From assembly GCA_012728755.1 (NCBI GenBank), contig JAAYEL010000044.1, positions 1 through 50,133 on the forward strand: DNA of 50,133 nucleotides, given 5' to 3'. The position numbers and the translations under genes were made by a program. Shown in pieces: positions 6,687 to 16,492 of the stretch. Under the pieces are notes generated by a model, which saw nothing but the letters and a program-made list of their open reading frames with translations, made no database searches and was not told where the DNA came from. How positions within the stretch are numbered: position 1 is the stretch's first letter; each line of letters starts with the position of its first letter. This stretch comes from Tissierellia bacterium (GTDB lineage: Bacteria > Bacillota > Clostridia > Tissierellales > Peptoniphilaceae).

Positions 6687-8336
6687 ATGAAGAAAAGAAC
6701 AGCGAAACTGATGTCATTATTATTAGCGCTAATCTTAGTATTAGCTGCATGTGGCGGTGGGGGCGACCAAGGTGGCACTCAAGGAACAGACAAGGGAACT
6801 ACAGGTGGTAAAGGAATCACAGTAGTAAAAAACACTGATCTATTATCTATGGACTCAGCGAAAGCAACAGACGGTACTTCTTTCGAAGTATTAGGAGCTG
6901 TTCAAGAAGGTCTTTACGTATTAGGTGAAGGTGGAAACGAAAAAGAAGGTTTAGTTGAAAAAGCAGAAGTAAGTGAAGATGGATTAGTTCATACATTTAC
7001 ATTAAAGGATGCTAAATGGTCAAACGGAGATCCAATAGTAGCAGGCGATTTCGTTTATGCTTGGAGAAAGTTAGTAGACCCTGCAACAGCATCTGACTAC
7101 GCATATATTGCTGATACAGCTGGTATCGTAAATGCTGCTGATATCATGACTGGAGCAAAAGCACCTGAAGAATTAGGCGTTAAAGCAGTAGATGAAAAAA
7201 CTTTAGAAGTTACTCTTTACAAAGTAGTACCATTCTTTAAGAAAGTTTTAGCTTTCGGTTCATTCTTACCACAAAATGAAAAATTTGCTAAAGAACAAGG
7301 TGACCAATACGCACAAAAACCAGAAACTATGGTATATAGTGGACCATTCAAGATGACTGAATGGGTAGCAGGAAATAGTTTTAAGGCAGAAAAGAACGAA
7401 AATTATCATGATGCACAATCAGTTAAACTACCATCTATTACATGGAAGGTAGCTAAAGACTATCAAACTGCAGCATTAGAATTTGATACAGGTGCAGCTG
7501 ATTTCGTACAAATCAGTGGTGAGTTAGTAGACAAATACAAAGGCGATGAAAGATTAACTCAAGCATTAGGTGGATACCTATGGTATCTAGTATCTGGTAA
7601 AAATGTAGCAGAATTAGACAACACAAATCTTAAAAAAGCTATTGCTAATGCGATAGATAGAGAAAAATTAGCAGACGAAGTATTAAAAGACGGTGCAAAA
7701 GCTGCCTATGGTTTCGTACCTACAGGATTAGCTCCATCACCATCAGGAGTTGACTATAGAGAAGATGCTGGTGAAGACTTCTTCAAAGAAGGACCAGAAA
7801 AAGCTAAAGAATATGGTAAGAAAGCATTTGAAGAGTTAGGAATTACTTCATTAAATCTTGAACTATTATTTGAAGATTCAGAAGAATCTAAGAAAGTAGC
7901 TGAATATCTACAAACAGATATCCAAGAAGATATTGAAGGTTTAACAATTACTCTTAAATCACAACCAAAGAAAGCTAGACTTCAATTACAACAAGATGAT
8001 GAATTCCAATTATCATTACACAGATGGGGACCTGACTATCCAGATCCTATGACATATCTAGATCTATATCTTGCAGCAGCAAGTGGAAACTATGATAGAT
8101 ATGATGATCCAGAATATCAAAAAATGATAAATCTAGCAGCTGGTGGAACTCAAACTCCAGAAGACAGATGGAATACTATGAAGGAAGCTGAACAATATCT
8201 ATTAAAAGATGGTTTAGGTCCTATACCAGTATACCAAGTAGGTAGTACTACACTTTGGAATAACAAAGTTAAAGGTTGGGTTTACAACTTAACAGGAGTT
8301 AGCTATTACTATAAAAATGCATATGTAGAAGAATAA
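6687..8336 (+). CDS. oppA: Oligopeptide ABC transporter, substrate-binding lipoprotein
   Basis: 549 residues, the usual size for SBP_bac_5 family OppA. A lipoprotein signal ends in the lipobox LAAC with Cys22 as the lipidated residue, followed by a Gly/Thr-rich linker. The mature part carries typical motifs (ATDGTSFEVLGAVQEGLY, LKDAKWSNGDPIVAGDFVYAW). It captures peptides at the outer membrane face for the OppBC channel. It is first in oppABCDF, and a hairpin with a short T run after it probably lets oppA be expressed above the downstream genes. Confidence 0.93.
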   Translation: MKKRTAKLMSLLLALILVLAACGGGGDQGGTQGTDKGTTGGKGITVVKNTDLLSMDSAKATDGTSFEVLGAVQEGLYVLGEGGNEKEGLVEKAEVSEDGLVHTFTLKDAKWSNGDPIVAGDFVYAWRKLVDPATASDYAYIADTAGIVNAADIMTGAKAPEELGVKAVDEKTLEVTLYKVVPFFKKVLAFGSFLPQNEKFAKEQGDQYAQKPETMVYSGPFKMTEWVAGNSFKAEKNENYHDAQSVKLPSITWKVAKDYQTAALEFDTGAADFVQISGELVDKYKGDERLTQALGGYLWYLVSGKNVAELDNTNLKKAIANAIDREKLADEVLKDGAKAAYGFVPTGLAPSPSGVDYREDAGEDFFKEGPEKAKEYGKKAFEELGITSLNLELLFEDSEESKKVAEYLQTDIQEDIEGLTITLKSQPKKARLQLQQDDEFQLSLHRWGPDYPDPMTYLDLYLAAASGNYDRYDDPEYQKMINLAAGGTQTPEDRWNTMKEAEQYLLKDGLGPIPVYQVGSTTLWNNKVKGWVYNLTGVSYYYKNAYVEE

Positions 8337-8346
8337 AAGGAGATGG

Positions 8347-8370
8347 AGGGGGTTTTAAAGCCCCCTTTTG
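8347..8370 (+). terminator. Intercistronic hairpin between oppA and oppB
   Basis: AGGGGG (8347-8352) pairs with CCCCCT (8361-8366), followed by TTTTG. It looks like a partial terminator or mRNA-stabilising structure ahead of oppB. It also absorbs the purine-rich bases nearest to the oppB start. Confidence 0.75.
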
Positions 8371-8376
8371 TATATC

Positions 8377-9312
8377 ATGGCAAAATATATTTTCAAAAGA
8401 CTTTCAATATCAATTTTAACTTTGTTAATGGTATTGCTTATTCTGTTTATAATGTTGGAACAGATGCCGGGATCTCCATTTAATGATGAAAAATTGAGTA
8501 AAGAACAAATAGAATTAATTAATGAAAAATATGGTTTGAATGATCCTGTCTTAGTTAGATTTGCAAGGTATGTAAGATTAATGCTTCAAATGGATTTTGG
8601 TAGATCTTATAATCTTCAAAAGGATGCATATATTACAGACATGCTTAAGGGTAGGATAGCTGTGTCATTTGAATTAGGGGTAGGAGCTGTTATATTGGGG
8701 ACCATAGTAGGTGCTGTTCTTGGTATCATAGCTGCTTTGAAGCATAATACTTGGATGGATACATTAACATCAGCTATTTCGGTAGCAGGTGTAAGTATAC
8801 CTTCATACGTATTTGCTCTATTTTTGGTTATCATTGTTGCCGTCCAATGGCGATTGGTTCCGGTATTATATAATCCAGCACAAAAATTAGCATCATCTAT
8901 ACTACCAATCATATCACTTTCGATGTTTACGACAGCGACTGTGTCAAGGTTTTTAAGATCAGAGATGCTTGAGATATTAAATAGTGATTATATTGAATTA
9001 GCTAGATCAAAGGGAATGAGTGAAAGAAGAGTTATCTGGTCTCATGGTATTAGAAATGCATTGATTCCAGTTATTACAGTATTAGGTCCACTTATAGTAA
9101 ACCTTATGACAGGTTCACTTGTAGTTGAAAAGATATTTGGTATACCAGGAATCGGGGAGCTATTTGTTACAGCAATTCTTTCTAATGACTATAACGTTGT
9201 TATAGCTATAGCATTTTTATATTCAGTACTATTCATTGGTTCTATGCTAATAATAGATATATTATATGGTCTAATTGACCCTAGAATAAGACTTGGAAGG
9301 AGTGGGGAATAA
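8377..9312 (+). CDS. oppB: Oligopeptide ABC transporter permease OppB
   Basis: About 311 residues with the OppB/DppB layout: N-terminal MAKYIFKRL, a first transmembrane helix, an extracellular segment and the binding-protein-dependent permease domain. The EAA loop is visible (DYIELARSKGMSERRVIWSHGIRNALIPV). I prefer ATG at 8377, because the longer TTG start at 8368 lies inside the intercistronic hairpin. Neither has a good Shine-Dalgarno site, which is odd beside its neighbours. It overlaps oppC by one base (TAATG). Confidence 0.9.
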   Translation: MAKYIFKRLSISILTLLMVLLILFIMLEQMPGSPFNDEKLSKEQIELINEKYGLNDPVLVRFARYVRLMLQMDFGRSYNLQKDAYITDMLKGRIAVSFELGVGAVILGTIVGAVLGIIAALKHNTWMDTLTSAISVAGVSIPSYVFALFLVIIVAVQWRLVPVLYNPAQKLASSILPIISLSMFTTATVSRFLRSEMLEILNSDYIELARSKGMSERRVIWSHGIRNALIPVITVLGPLIVNLMTGSLVVEKIFGIPGIGELFVTAILSNDYNVVIAIAFLYSVLFIGSMLIIDILYGLIDPRIRLGRSGE

Positions 9313-10325
9313 TGACAGAATACACTAAAAAACCACATCTTCGAGATTTTGAATTTGCAAAACATCATGAGTATGAGACAGTTGATGCTATAAATAAAGA
9401 ACCACCATATTTAATAGATGTTTTGAATAGATTTAAAAAGAAAAAAGCAGCTAAGTACGCATTTATCATCATTGCATTTGTAATTTTGATGTCGATAATA
9501 ATTCCAATGATATCATCTAGGACTTATTATGATCAAACTACAAAACATGCATATTTACCTCCTAAAGTTCCTCTAATTGAAAACTTGGGAATCTTTGATG
9601 GTGAAGTAAATGGAAATGATATGTACAAAAATAAAGGGGCTGAAGGGACTTATTATGTATTTGGTACAGACTCTTTAGGTCGTGATATCTGGGTTAGAGT
9701 ATGGCAAGGCGCTAGAATCTCTTTATACATGGCTTTATTAGCGATCATTATAGACTTAATCATTGGTGTTACTTATGGTTTGATTTCGGGATATTATGGT
9801 GGCAAAGTCGATATGATAATGCAAAGATTTATAGAAGTGCTTAACGGTATACCTGATACAGTTATAGTTACTTTGCTAGTATTAATAATGAATCCTGGTA
9901 TCATGTCTATCACATTAGCTTTAGTTATTAAAGGATGGATAGGTATGAGTAGGGTTACAAGAGCACAGGTATTAAAGCTTAAAAATCAAGAGTTTATACT
10001 TGCTTCAAGGACTCTAGGTAGTTCAAATATGAAGATTATTTTTAAGGAAATTTTACCTAATATAATGGGACAATTAATAGTTATGAGTATGTTTTCAATA
10101 CCTTCTGCGATATTTACAGAGGCGTTTCTTGCTTTTATCGGACTTGGATTATCCGCTCCGAACGCATCGCTTGGTGTATTGATTAGTGATGGGTTTAAGT
10201 CATTCTTATCGTCTCCACATATGGTTGTGATACCAACAATTATATTGAGTATATTGATGTTTAGTTTCAATATATTAGCGGATGGTTTGCGTGATGCATT
10301 TGACCCAACATTGAAGGATAGGTGA
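9312..10325 (+). CDS. oppC: Oligopeptide ABC transporter permease OppC
   Basis: 337 residues with an N-terminal cytoplasmic extension, first helix (about 50-68) and periplasm-facing loop containing FGTDSLGRDIWVRVWQGARISL, the OppC/DppC signature. The EAA loop follows (EFILASRTLGSSNMKIIFKEILPNI). It pairs with OppB to form the peptide channel and is translationally coupled to it by a one-base overlap. Confidence 0.95.
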   Translation: MTEYTKKPHLRDFEFAKHHEYETVDAINKEPPYLIDVLNRFKKKKAAKYAFIIIAFVILMSIIIPMISSRTYYDQTTKHAYLPPKVPLIENLGIFDGEVNGNDMYKNKGAEGTYYVFGTDSLGRDIWVRVWQGARISLYMALLAIIIDLIIGVTYGLISGYYGGKVDMIMQRFIEVLNGIPDTVIVTLLVLIMNPGIMSITLALVIKGWIGMSRVTRAQVLKLKNQEFILASRTLGSSNMKIIFKEILPNIMGQLIVMSMFSIPSAIFTEAFLAFIGLGLSAPNASLGVLISDGFKSFLSSPHMVVIPTIILSILMFSFNILADGLRDAFDPTLKDR

Positions 10326-10329
10326 TGAT

Positions 10330-11427
10330 ATGGGAAAGATTAAACTTAGAGATTTAAATGATAGAGTTCTTTCTATTAGAGATTTAAAAATTGAATTTGA
10401 TACTAATAATTCCATATTAAAAGCTATTAGAGGTATTGATTTCGATTTATTTAAAAATGAAACGGTTGCTATAGTAGGTGAATCAGGTTCTGGTAAGTCT
10501 GTAACCATGAAAGCTATCATGGGAATCATGGCTAAAAATGCTAGAATCACTGAAGGTTCTATTAAGTACTGGGATAAAGATGACAAGAATAAGATGTATG
10601 AGATAACGATGATGAACAATCTTCAAATTAGAAAATATATTTCTGGTAAGAAGATAGCGATGATATTTCAAGATCCTATGACATCGTTAGACCCAACTAT
10701 GAGAGTTGGTAAGCAAATACGTGAGACTATTCTTTATCATAAAAAGAATGTTAGTAAACAACAGGCTAAGGAAATGAGTATTAAGTATTTGGCGGATGTA
10801 GGAATCAATAATCCAGATATGGTTTATTCACAATATCCTAACCAATTATCCGGTGGGATGAGACAAAGGGTAGTTATAGCTATAGCTTTGGCTTGTGAAC
10901 CACAAATACTAATTTGTGATGAGCCTACTACAGCTTTAGATGTTACGGTGCAAGATAAGATATTAAACCTTATTAAAGATATACAAATTAAGCATGAACT
11001 TTCAGTTATCTATATTACTCACGATTTGGGGGTTGTAGCAAAGGTTGCTGATTATGTGGCAGTTATGTATGCCGGCAAGATTGTAGAAAAGGGATCGGTT
11101 GAAGAAATCTTCTATGACCCTAGACATCCATACACATGGGGATTACTTTCATCAATGCCAGACCTTAACACTAAAGAAGGCACGCTTCATCCTATCCCAG
11201 GAACACCAGTTGACTTATTCAACAATGTTAAGGGGGATGCTTTTGCTCCAAGAAATCCATATGCCCTAAATATTGATTTTAGAGAATGTCCTCCTCAGTA
11301 CAATGTAGGTGGCAAACACAGGGTTTCTTCTTGGCTTCTTGATGAAAGAGCACCAGAAGTACAGATGCCTCTTGAATTAAAAGAGAGGATAGATTATATG
11401 AAGAAGGAGGCAGGTATTGATGGATAA
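10330..11427 (+). CDS. oppD: Oligopeptide ABC transporter ATPase OppD
   Basis: 365 residues. Walker A is GESGSGKS, the signature is LSGGMRQR, Walker B is [12 protein letters not shown], and the switch His lies in YITHDLG. The C-terminal oligopeptide/dipeptide extension is present, including FRECPPQ. It forms the ATPase heterodimer with OppF. It lies 4 bp after oppC and overlaps oppF by 8 bp. Confidence 0.95.
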   Translation: MGKIKLRDLNDRVLSIRDLKIEFDTNNSILKAIRGIDFDLFKNETVAIVGESGSGKSVTMKAIMGIMAKNARITEGSIKYWDKDDKNKMYEITMMNNLQIRKYISGKKIAMIFQDPMTSLDPTMRVGKQIRETILYHKKNVSKQQAKEMSIKYLADVGINNPDMVYSQYPNQLSGGMRQRVVIAIALACEPQILICDEPTTALDVTVQDKILNLIKDIQIKHELSVIYITHDLGVVAKVADYVAVMYAGKIVEKGSVEEIFYDPRHPYTWGLLSSMPDLNTKEGTLHPIPGTPVDLFNNVKGDAFAPRNPYALNIDFRECPPQYNVGGKHRVSSWLLDERAPEVQMPLELKERIDYMKKEAGIDG

Positions 11428-12364
11428 TAGAACACCTTTATTAGAAGTTAAGCATCTTTCTCAGTTCTTTAAGACAGGTAGAAAAAAAGTCGTAAAGGCT
11501 GTAAATGATGTTAGTTTTAACATCTATCCAGGCGAGACTTATGGTTTAGTAGGTGAGTCAGGCTCTGGTAAGTCTACTACAGGTAGAGCTATCATCAGGC
11601 TTTATGATCCAACAGCTGGAGAGATATTCTTCGAAGGCAAAAAAATCACTGGAAAACTAAGCCCTGAAGATACAAAATTTCTTCGCCTTAATATGCAGAT
11701 GATATTCCAAGATCCAATGGCAAGCTTAAATCCTAGACAAAGAGTTTTGGATATAGTAGCTAGTGGATTGGATAATTTCAAGCTATATAAAGATAATGAA
11801 GAAAGAGAAAAGAAAGTTTTAGATGCTTTAGTGGCTGTAGGTTTATCGCCTGAACATGCTTCTAGATTTCCACATCAATTTTCAGGTGGACAAAGACAAA
11901 GAATTGGTATAGCAAGAGCATTAGCCTTAAATCCAAAATTACTTATAGCGGATGAAGCTATATCAGCACTTGACGTATCTATACAAGCCCAAGTAGTAAC
12001 GCTTCTTGGAGAGATTCAAAAAAGAACAAATGTGGCTATACTGTTTATAGCGCACGATTTGTCGATGGTTAAGTACATTTCAGATAGGATAGGAGTTATT
12101 CATTTAGGCCATCTTGTTGAGACAGGAACTAGTGATGAGATTTTCGATAATCCGATACATCCGTATACAAGATCGCTATTATCAGTAGTACCAACTCCAA
12201 ATCCAGTATTTGAAAAGAAAAGACAGGCATTTCACTATGACTATTTTGAGTCCGGCTTAGATTATGAAACAGCGTTTTTGATTCATGTTGGAGGTAGCCA
12301 TGAAGTTAGAGCTACTGAAGAGGAACTAAAAGAGTGGACAAGTACGACATTTAGCATGGAATGA
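11420..12364 (+). CDS. oppF: Oligopeptide ABC transporter ATPase OppF
   Basis: 314 residues from ATG at 11420. AAGGAGG ends 9 bases upstream, so the TTG codon just before it is not needed. Walker A is GESGSGKST and the signature FSGGQRQR. Walker B reads LIADEAISALD, with Ala in place of the usual Pro, which is common in OppF. It completes the oppABCDF importer and is followed by a strong terminator. Confidence 0.95.
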   Translation: MDNRTPLLEVKHLSQFFKTGRKKVVKAVNDVSFNIYPGETYGLVGESGSGKSTTGRAIIRLYDPTAGEIFFEGKKITGKLSPEDTKFLRLNMQMIFQDPMASLNPRQRVLDIVASGLDNFKLYKDNEEREKKVLDALVAVGLSPEHASRFPHQFSGGQRQRIGIARALALNPKLLIADEAISALDVSIQAQVVTLLGEIQKRTNVAILFIAHDLSMVKYISDRIGVIHLGHLVETGTSDEIFDNPIHPYTRSLLSVVPTPNPVFEKKRQAFHYDYFESGLDYETAFLIHVGGSHEVRATEEELKEWTSTTFSME

Positions 12365-12439
12365 TATAAAAATTTATCGAAGTTATAGAATGACTAAGTA
12401 AACAACTAAAATGTATTTGGTTGAATGATAAAATCAGAT

Positions 12440-12474
12440 AAAAATCTTAGGTAATTAGGCCTAAGATTTTTATT
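12440..12474 (+). terminator. Terminator of the opp operon
   Basis: A 12-bp perfect stem, AAAAATCTTAGG (12440-12451) with CCTAAGATTTTT (12460-12471). The inner TCTTAGG/CCTAAGA words are the same as the arms of hairpin array 1 upstream of oppA. Confidence 0.9.
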
Positions 12475-12538
12475 TGAAATAAAAGTTTAAGAAAATTGCA
12501 AATATTTTCAAAAAATAGAAAAATATTACAATTTACTA

Positions 12539-12567
12539 TTGATTTTTTATCTAATATTTTTTATAAT
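12539..12567 (+). promoter_or_regulatory. Promoter of the liv operon
   Basis: TTGATT (12539-12544), 17-bp spacer and perfect TATAAT (12562-12567). livJ starts 47 bp downstream with an AGGAGA site. Confidence 0.82.
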
Positions 12568-12614
12568 AAATCAAACATCATTTTTAAATATATTAAATAG
12601 GAGAAGGTATTAAG

Positions 12615-13805
12615 ATGAAAAAATTTATTAAGGTATTATTGATGTTAGTTTTAGTAGCATCATTGGCGGCATGTTCACAGGAGAGTACACCAGTAAAGAC
12701 GACTGGTGGCGAGGGAACTACAACAGGACAAGAAACTCACAAGATAGGTTTACATTATGAACTTACTGGCGAAGTTGCTGATTATGGTGTAGCAGAACAA
12801 AAGGGTTCAAGATTAGCGATAAAAAAGGCTAATGAAAAAGCTGGATATGAAAAATATGTAGGTGTTGAGTATGATAATAAATCAAGCTCAAGTGAAGCTG
12901 TTACTATAGCTACTACATTAGTAAGTGATGAAGTAGTAGGTGTTGTAGGACCAGCTACATCTGGAGCGAGTGCAGCGACTTATCAAGTATTGAATTCAGC
13001 TAAGACTGTAGTAGTATCACCGTCAGCTACACAAAATAACATAACTCTACAAGATCCAAATAACAAGGAAAGTGCAGTGTATGATTATGTATTTAGAGTT
13101 TGTTTTGAAGATTCATATCAAGGAGCAGCGATGGCTCAATATGCGTTTGACTCATTAAATGCTAAAAAGGTAGTTATTTATGGAGATTCAGCTAGTGATT
13201 ATTCTAAGGGACTAATCGAAGCATTCAATAATCAATTTACAAAAGTTGGTGGACAAATAGTAGCTACTGAATACTATACTGCTAAAGATACAGATTTCTC
13301 AGCTGTATTAACTAATATTAAAGCAATGGACTTTGATACACTTTATATAGCAGGTTACTATAATGAAGCTGGTTTGATAATTAAGCAAGCTAGAGAGATG
13401 GGAATTAAACAAGTTATCATCGGAGCAGATGGATTTGATTCAGAATCACTAATAGAGTTAGCAGGAGCTGCAAACTTAAATGATGTTTACTATACTACAG
13501 CTTATACTGCAGTTGATGCTTCTGAAAAATTACAAGCTTTTATTGATGACTATAAAGCAGAATACAACGAAGAACCAGCGATGTTTGCAGCATTAGCATA
13601 TGATGCTACAAATGTACTTATCGAAAGTGTAGATAAAGTTGGTGGAGATTCTGAAAAATTGCAAAAAGCTATAAATGAGATAGATTTCAAAGGAGTTACA
13701 GGTGACTTCAAATTTGATGAGACTCATACTCCAATTAAAACTGTTTTGGTTGTTAAACTTGTAGATGGCGTTCAAACAAGCGTTAGCGCAGTTAGCCCAA
13801 AATAA
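12615..13805 (+). CDS. livJ: Branched-chain amino acid ABC transporter, substrate-binding lipoprotein
   Basis: 396 residues. The signal peptide ends in the lipobox LAAC with Cys20. The body is a type I periplasmic-binding fold of the LivJ/LivK family (HKIGLHYELTGEVADYG; VVGVVGPATSGASAATYQV). It probably binds Leu/Ile/Val, though relatives bind other amino acids, so the ligand is inferred from the following livHMGF genes. A hairpin with a T run separates it from livH, consistent with higher expression of the binding protein. Confidence 0.92.
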   Translation: MKKFIKVLLMLVLVASLAACSQESTPVKTTGGEGTTTGQETHKIGLHYELTGEVADYGVAEQKGSRLAIKKANEKAGYEKYVGVEYDNKSSSSEAVTIATTLVSDEVVGVVGPATSGASAATYQVLNSAKTVVVSPSATQNNITLQDPNNKESAVYDYVFRVCFEDSYQGAAMAQYAFDSLNAKKVVIYGDSASDYSKGLIEAFNNQFTKVGGQIVATEYYTAKDTDFSAVLTNIKAMDFDTLYIAGYYNEAGLIIKQAREMGIKQVIIGADGFDSESLIELAGAANLNDVYYTTAYTAVDASEKLQAFIDDYKAEYNEEPAMFAALAYDATNVLIESVDKVGGDSEKLQKAINEIDFKGVTGDFKFDETHTPIKTVLVVKLVDGVQTSVSAVSPK

Positions 13806-13828
13806 TGTATTAATAGTATTTAATTAAG

Positions 13829-13855
13829 ATAGGAGAAGAATACTTCTCCTATTTT
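13829..13855 (+). terminator. Intercistronic terminator-like hairpin after livJ
   Basis: ATAGGAGAAG (13829-13838) pairs perfectly with CTTCTCCTAT (13843-13852) over a 4-base loop, then TTTA. It is probably a partial terminator between livJ and livH. Confidence 0.82.
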
Positions 13856-13876
13856 ATACTTGAAGGGAGGAATATA

Positions 13877-14755
13877 GTGATTCAATTTATACAGCAATTA
13901 ATTAATGGAATATCTTTGGGTAGCATATATGCACTTATCGCTTTGGGATATACTATGGTTTATGGAATAATAAAGTTAATAAATTTTGCGCATGGCGATA
14001 TATATATGCTTGGAGCTTATATTGGTTTTATATTTGCTACAAAAACAGGCATGGGATTTGTACCTACATTAATAGTAGCGATGATCCTTTGCTCGATTAT
14101 AGGTGTTGTTATTGAGAGGATTGCATATAAACCACTTAGAAATGCGACGAGAATAGCTGCTTTAATTACAGCAATTGGGGTGAGTTATTTCTTAGAAGCT
14201 AGTACACAAAAGGTGATGGGAACAAGCCCAAGAGCATTTCCTAATCTATTACCTAGTGGAAACATTAACTTAGGTGGTGTAGTAATCACATATCAACAGA
14301 TATTTATCCTAGCGGTAACGATACTTTTGATGATAGCGCTTCAAATAGTAGTTACCAAAACAAAGACGGGTAGAGCAATGAGAGCGGTATCTGTAGATTC
14401 AGATGCAGCTAGACTAATGGGTGTAAATGTAGATAGGACTATCTCATATACATTTGCTATAGGAAGTGCATTAGCTGGTGCAGCTGGAGTATTAGTAGGT
14501 ATTTACTATAGCTCAATAAATCCTCTTATGGGTTTAGTGCCAGGGGTTAAAGCTTTTATAGCAGCCGTATTTGGAGGTATTGGGATAATCCCAGGAGCAA
14601 TGGTAGGGGGCGTCTTGATTGGTGTCATAGAAGCTTTGGTAAGTGGATATGGTAGCTCTTTATACAAAGATGGGGTAGTTTATATCATTTTGATAATAAT
14701 CTTGGTGGTTAAACCAGCAGGATTGCTTGGTAAAAATGTGAAGGAGAAGGTTTAA
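13877..14755 (+). CDS. livH: Branched-chain amino acid ABC transporter permease LivH
   Basis: 292 residues with the LivH N-terminus (QLINGISLGSIYALIALGYTMVYGIIKLINFAHGD) and about eight membrane helices. The start is GTG, with GGGAGG 6 bases upstream. It pairs with LivM to form the channel. One base separates its stop codon from livM. Confidence 0.94.
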   Translation: MIQFIQQLINGISLGSIYALIALGYTMVYGIIKLINFAHGDIYMLGAYIGFIFATKTGMGFVPTLIVAMILCSIIGVVIERIAYKPLRNATRIAALITAIGVSYFLEASTQKVMGTSPRAFPNLLPSGNINLGGVVITYQQIFILAVTILLMIALQIVVTKTKTGRAMRAVSVDSDAARLMGVNVDRTISYTFAIGSALAGAAGVLVGIYYSSINPLMGLVPGVKAFIAAVFGGIGIIPGAMVGGVLIGVIEALVSGYGSSLYKDGVVYIILIIILVVKPAGLLGKNVKEKV

Positions 14756-14756
14756 T

Positions 14757-15719
14757 ATGTCTAAAAATCAATTTACAAAAACAAATTTGGCTTGGTTAAT
14801 AGTTATTATTGGGTCTTTTCTATTAATAAATGTCCTTATATCAGTTGGAGTCATAAATAAGGTATATCAAACAGTAATGTTAACAATAGGTATCAACATT
14901 ATATTAGCTATTAGCTTAAATTTAATAGTAGGTATCACTGGACAGTTTTCTTTAGGACATGCAGGATTTATGTCAATTGGGGCATATAGTACTGGTGTTA
15001 TTGTCAAATTGATGAATGGTACATTTTCATCTGTATTTGTTGGGATGTTTGTTGGTATCATTCTTAGTGCGATTGTAGCATTAATAGTAGCAGCACCAAC
15101 TCTAAGATTAAAAGGGGATTATTTAGCCATAGCTACTTTAGGTTTTGGTGAGATAATAAGAATTGCTATTCAAAATATGACGATAACTAATGGCGCTGCA
15201 GGACTAGTGCTTCCTAAACTTATAGATTGGCCAGTAGTATTTATTTTTCTAGTATTAAGTACTGTAGTTGTGGTTAGCTTTACTAATAGTGCTCAAGGAA
15301 GAGCATGTATCTCAGTAAGAGAAGATGAGATTGCTTCTGAAACTATGGGGATCAATACTACAAAATATAAAGTAATGGCTTTTGTTATTGGTGCTGTTAT
15401 AGCATCTGTGGCAGGTTCATTATATGCTGCAAGTTTTTATGTAATAAAGCCTGATATATTTTCATTTAATAAATCTATAGATATCTTGGTAATAGTTGTA
15501 TTTGGTGGGATGGGTAGTTTTACTGGCTCATTTATGTCAGCTATATTAATAAGCATATTGAATACTGGTTTACAGTCTTTTGCAGATATTAGAACAATTA
15601 TTTATGGAGCGTTATTAGTTTTAATTATGATCTTTAGGCCACAGGGTCTACTGGGCAAATTTGAGCTTAAACTTTCAAATTTATTAAGTAAATTTTCTAA
15701 GAAGGAGGTAAATGAATGA
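14757..15719 (+). CDS. livM: Branched-chain amino acid ABC transporter permease LivM
   Basis: 320 residues and multi-spanning, with the LivM signatures LNLIVGITGQFSLGHAGFMSIGAY and LRLKGDYLAIATLGFGEIIR. The stop overlaps the livG start by 4 bp (ATGA), indicating translational coupling. Confidence 0.94.
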   Translation: MSKNQFTKTNLAWLIVIIGSFLLINVLISVGVINKVYQTVMLTIGINIILAISLNLIVGITGQFSLGHAGFMSIGAYSTGVIVKLMNGTFSSVFVGMFVGIILSAIVALIVAAPTLRLKGDYLAIATLGFGEIIRIAIQNMTITNGAAGLVLPKLIDWPVVFIFLVLSTVVVVSFTNSAQGRACISVREDEIASETMGINTTKYKVMAFVIGAVIASVAGSLYAASFYVIKPDIFSFNKSIDILVIVVFGGMGSFTGSFMSAILISILNTGLQSFADIRTIIYGALLVLIMIFRPQGLLGKFELKLSNLLSKFSKKEVNE

Positions 15720-16492
15720 TAGTACTTCAGACGAAGAATCTAACAAGAAACTTTGGTGGATTGGCTGCAGTAAGTAATGTTTCTTTAGCGATTGAAGAAA
15801 ATGAACTAATCGGACTTATCGGTCCCAACGGGGCAGGAAAGACGACATTATTTAACCTCTTAACAGGAGTTTATGAGCCAAGTGAGGGTAGTATTGAACT
15901 TCTAGTTGGAAATGAGCTAAAAAGTATTGGTGGACTTAAACCATATATCATCACGAATTATGGTATAGGAAGGACATTTCAAAATATTAGATTGTTTAAG
16001 GAATTAAGTGTATTAGAGAACATTAAAGTAGGGATGAATAAGGATATCAAGTATGGAGCCCTATCGGCTATCCTTAGATTACCTAAATACTACAAAGAAG
16101 AAAATCGTGTCCAAGAAGAATCTCTAAGACTTTTAGAAGTAGTAGATTTGTTAGATAAGAAAGACGAACTTGCTAAAAATCTTCCTTATGGGGAACAAAG
16201 AAAACTTGAGATAGCTAGGGCTTTAGCTACTAATCCAAAAGTTTTGTTCTTAGACGAACCGGCAGCCGGTATGAACCCTAATGAGACAAAAGATCTTATG
16301 GAGTTGATTAGGCATATAAAGGAACATTTCAACTTAACAATCATACTTATAGAACATGATATGTCTTTAGTTATGAATATCTGTGAGAAAATTTATGTAT
16401 TGGATTATGGCAAGCTAATCGCAAGTGGTGATCCAGATAGTATAAAAAACAATAAAAAAGTAATTGAAGCTTACTTAGGGGAGGATGAATAA
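15716..16492 (+). CDS. livG: Branched-chain amino acid ABC transporter ATPase LivG
   Basis: 258 residues. Walker A is GPNGAGKTT and Walker B VLFLDEPAAGMNP. The signature region reads LPYGEQRKLEIARAL, the LivG variant of LSGGQ, and the switch His is in LIEHDMS. It overlaps both livM (4 bp) and livF (1 bp). Confidence 0.94.
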   Translation: MIVLQTKNLTRNFGGLAAVSNVSLAIEENELIGLIGPNGAGKTTLFNLLTGVYEPSEGSIELLVGNELKSIGGLKPYIITNYGIGRTFQNIRLFKELSVLENIKVGMNKDIKYGALSAILRLPKYYKEENRVQEESLRLLEVVDLLDKKDELAKNLPYGEQRKLEIARALATNPKVLFLDEPAAGMNPNETKDLMELIRHIKEHFNLTIILIEHDMSLVMNICEKIYVLDYGKLIASGDPDSIKNNKKVIEAYLGEDE

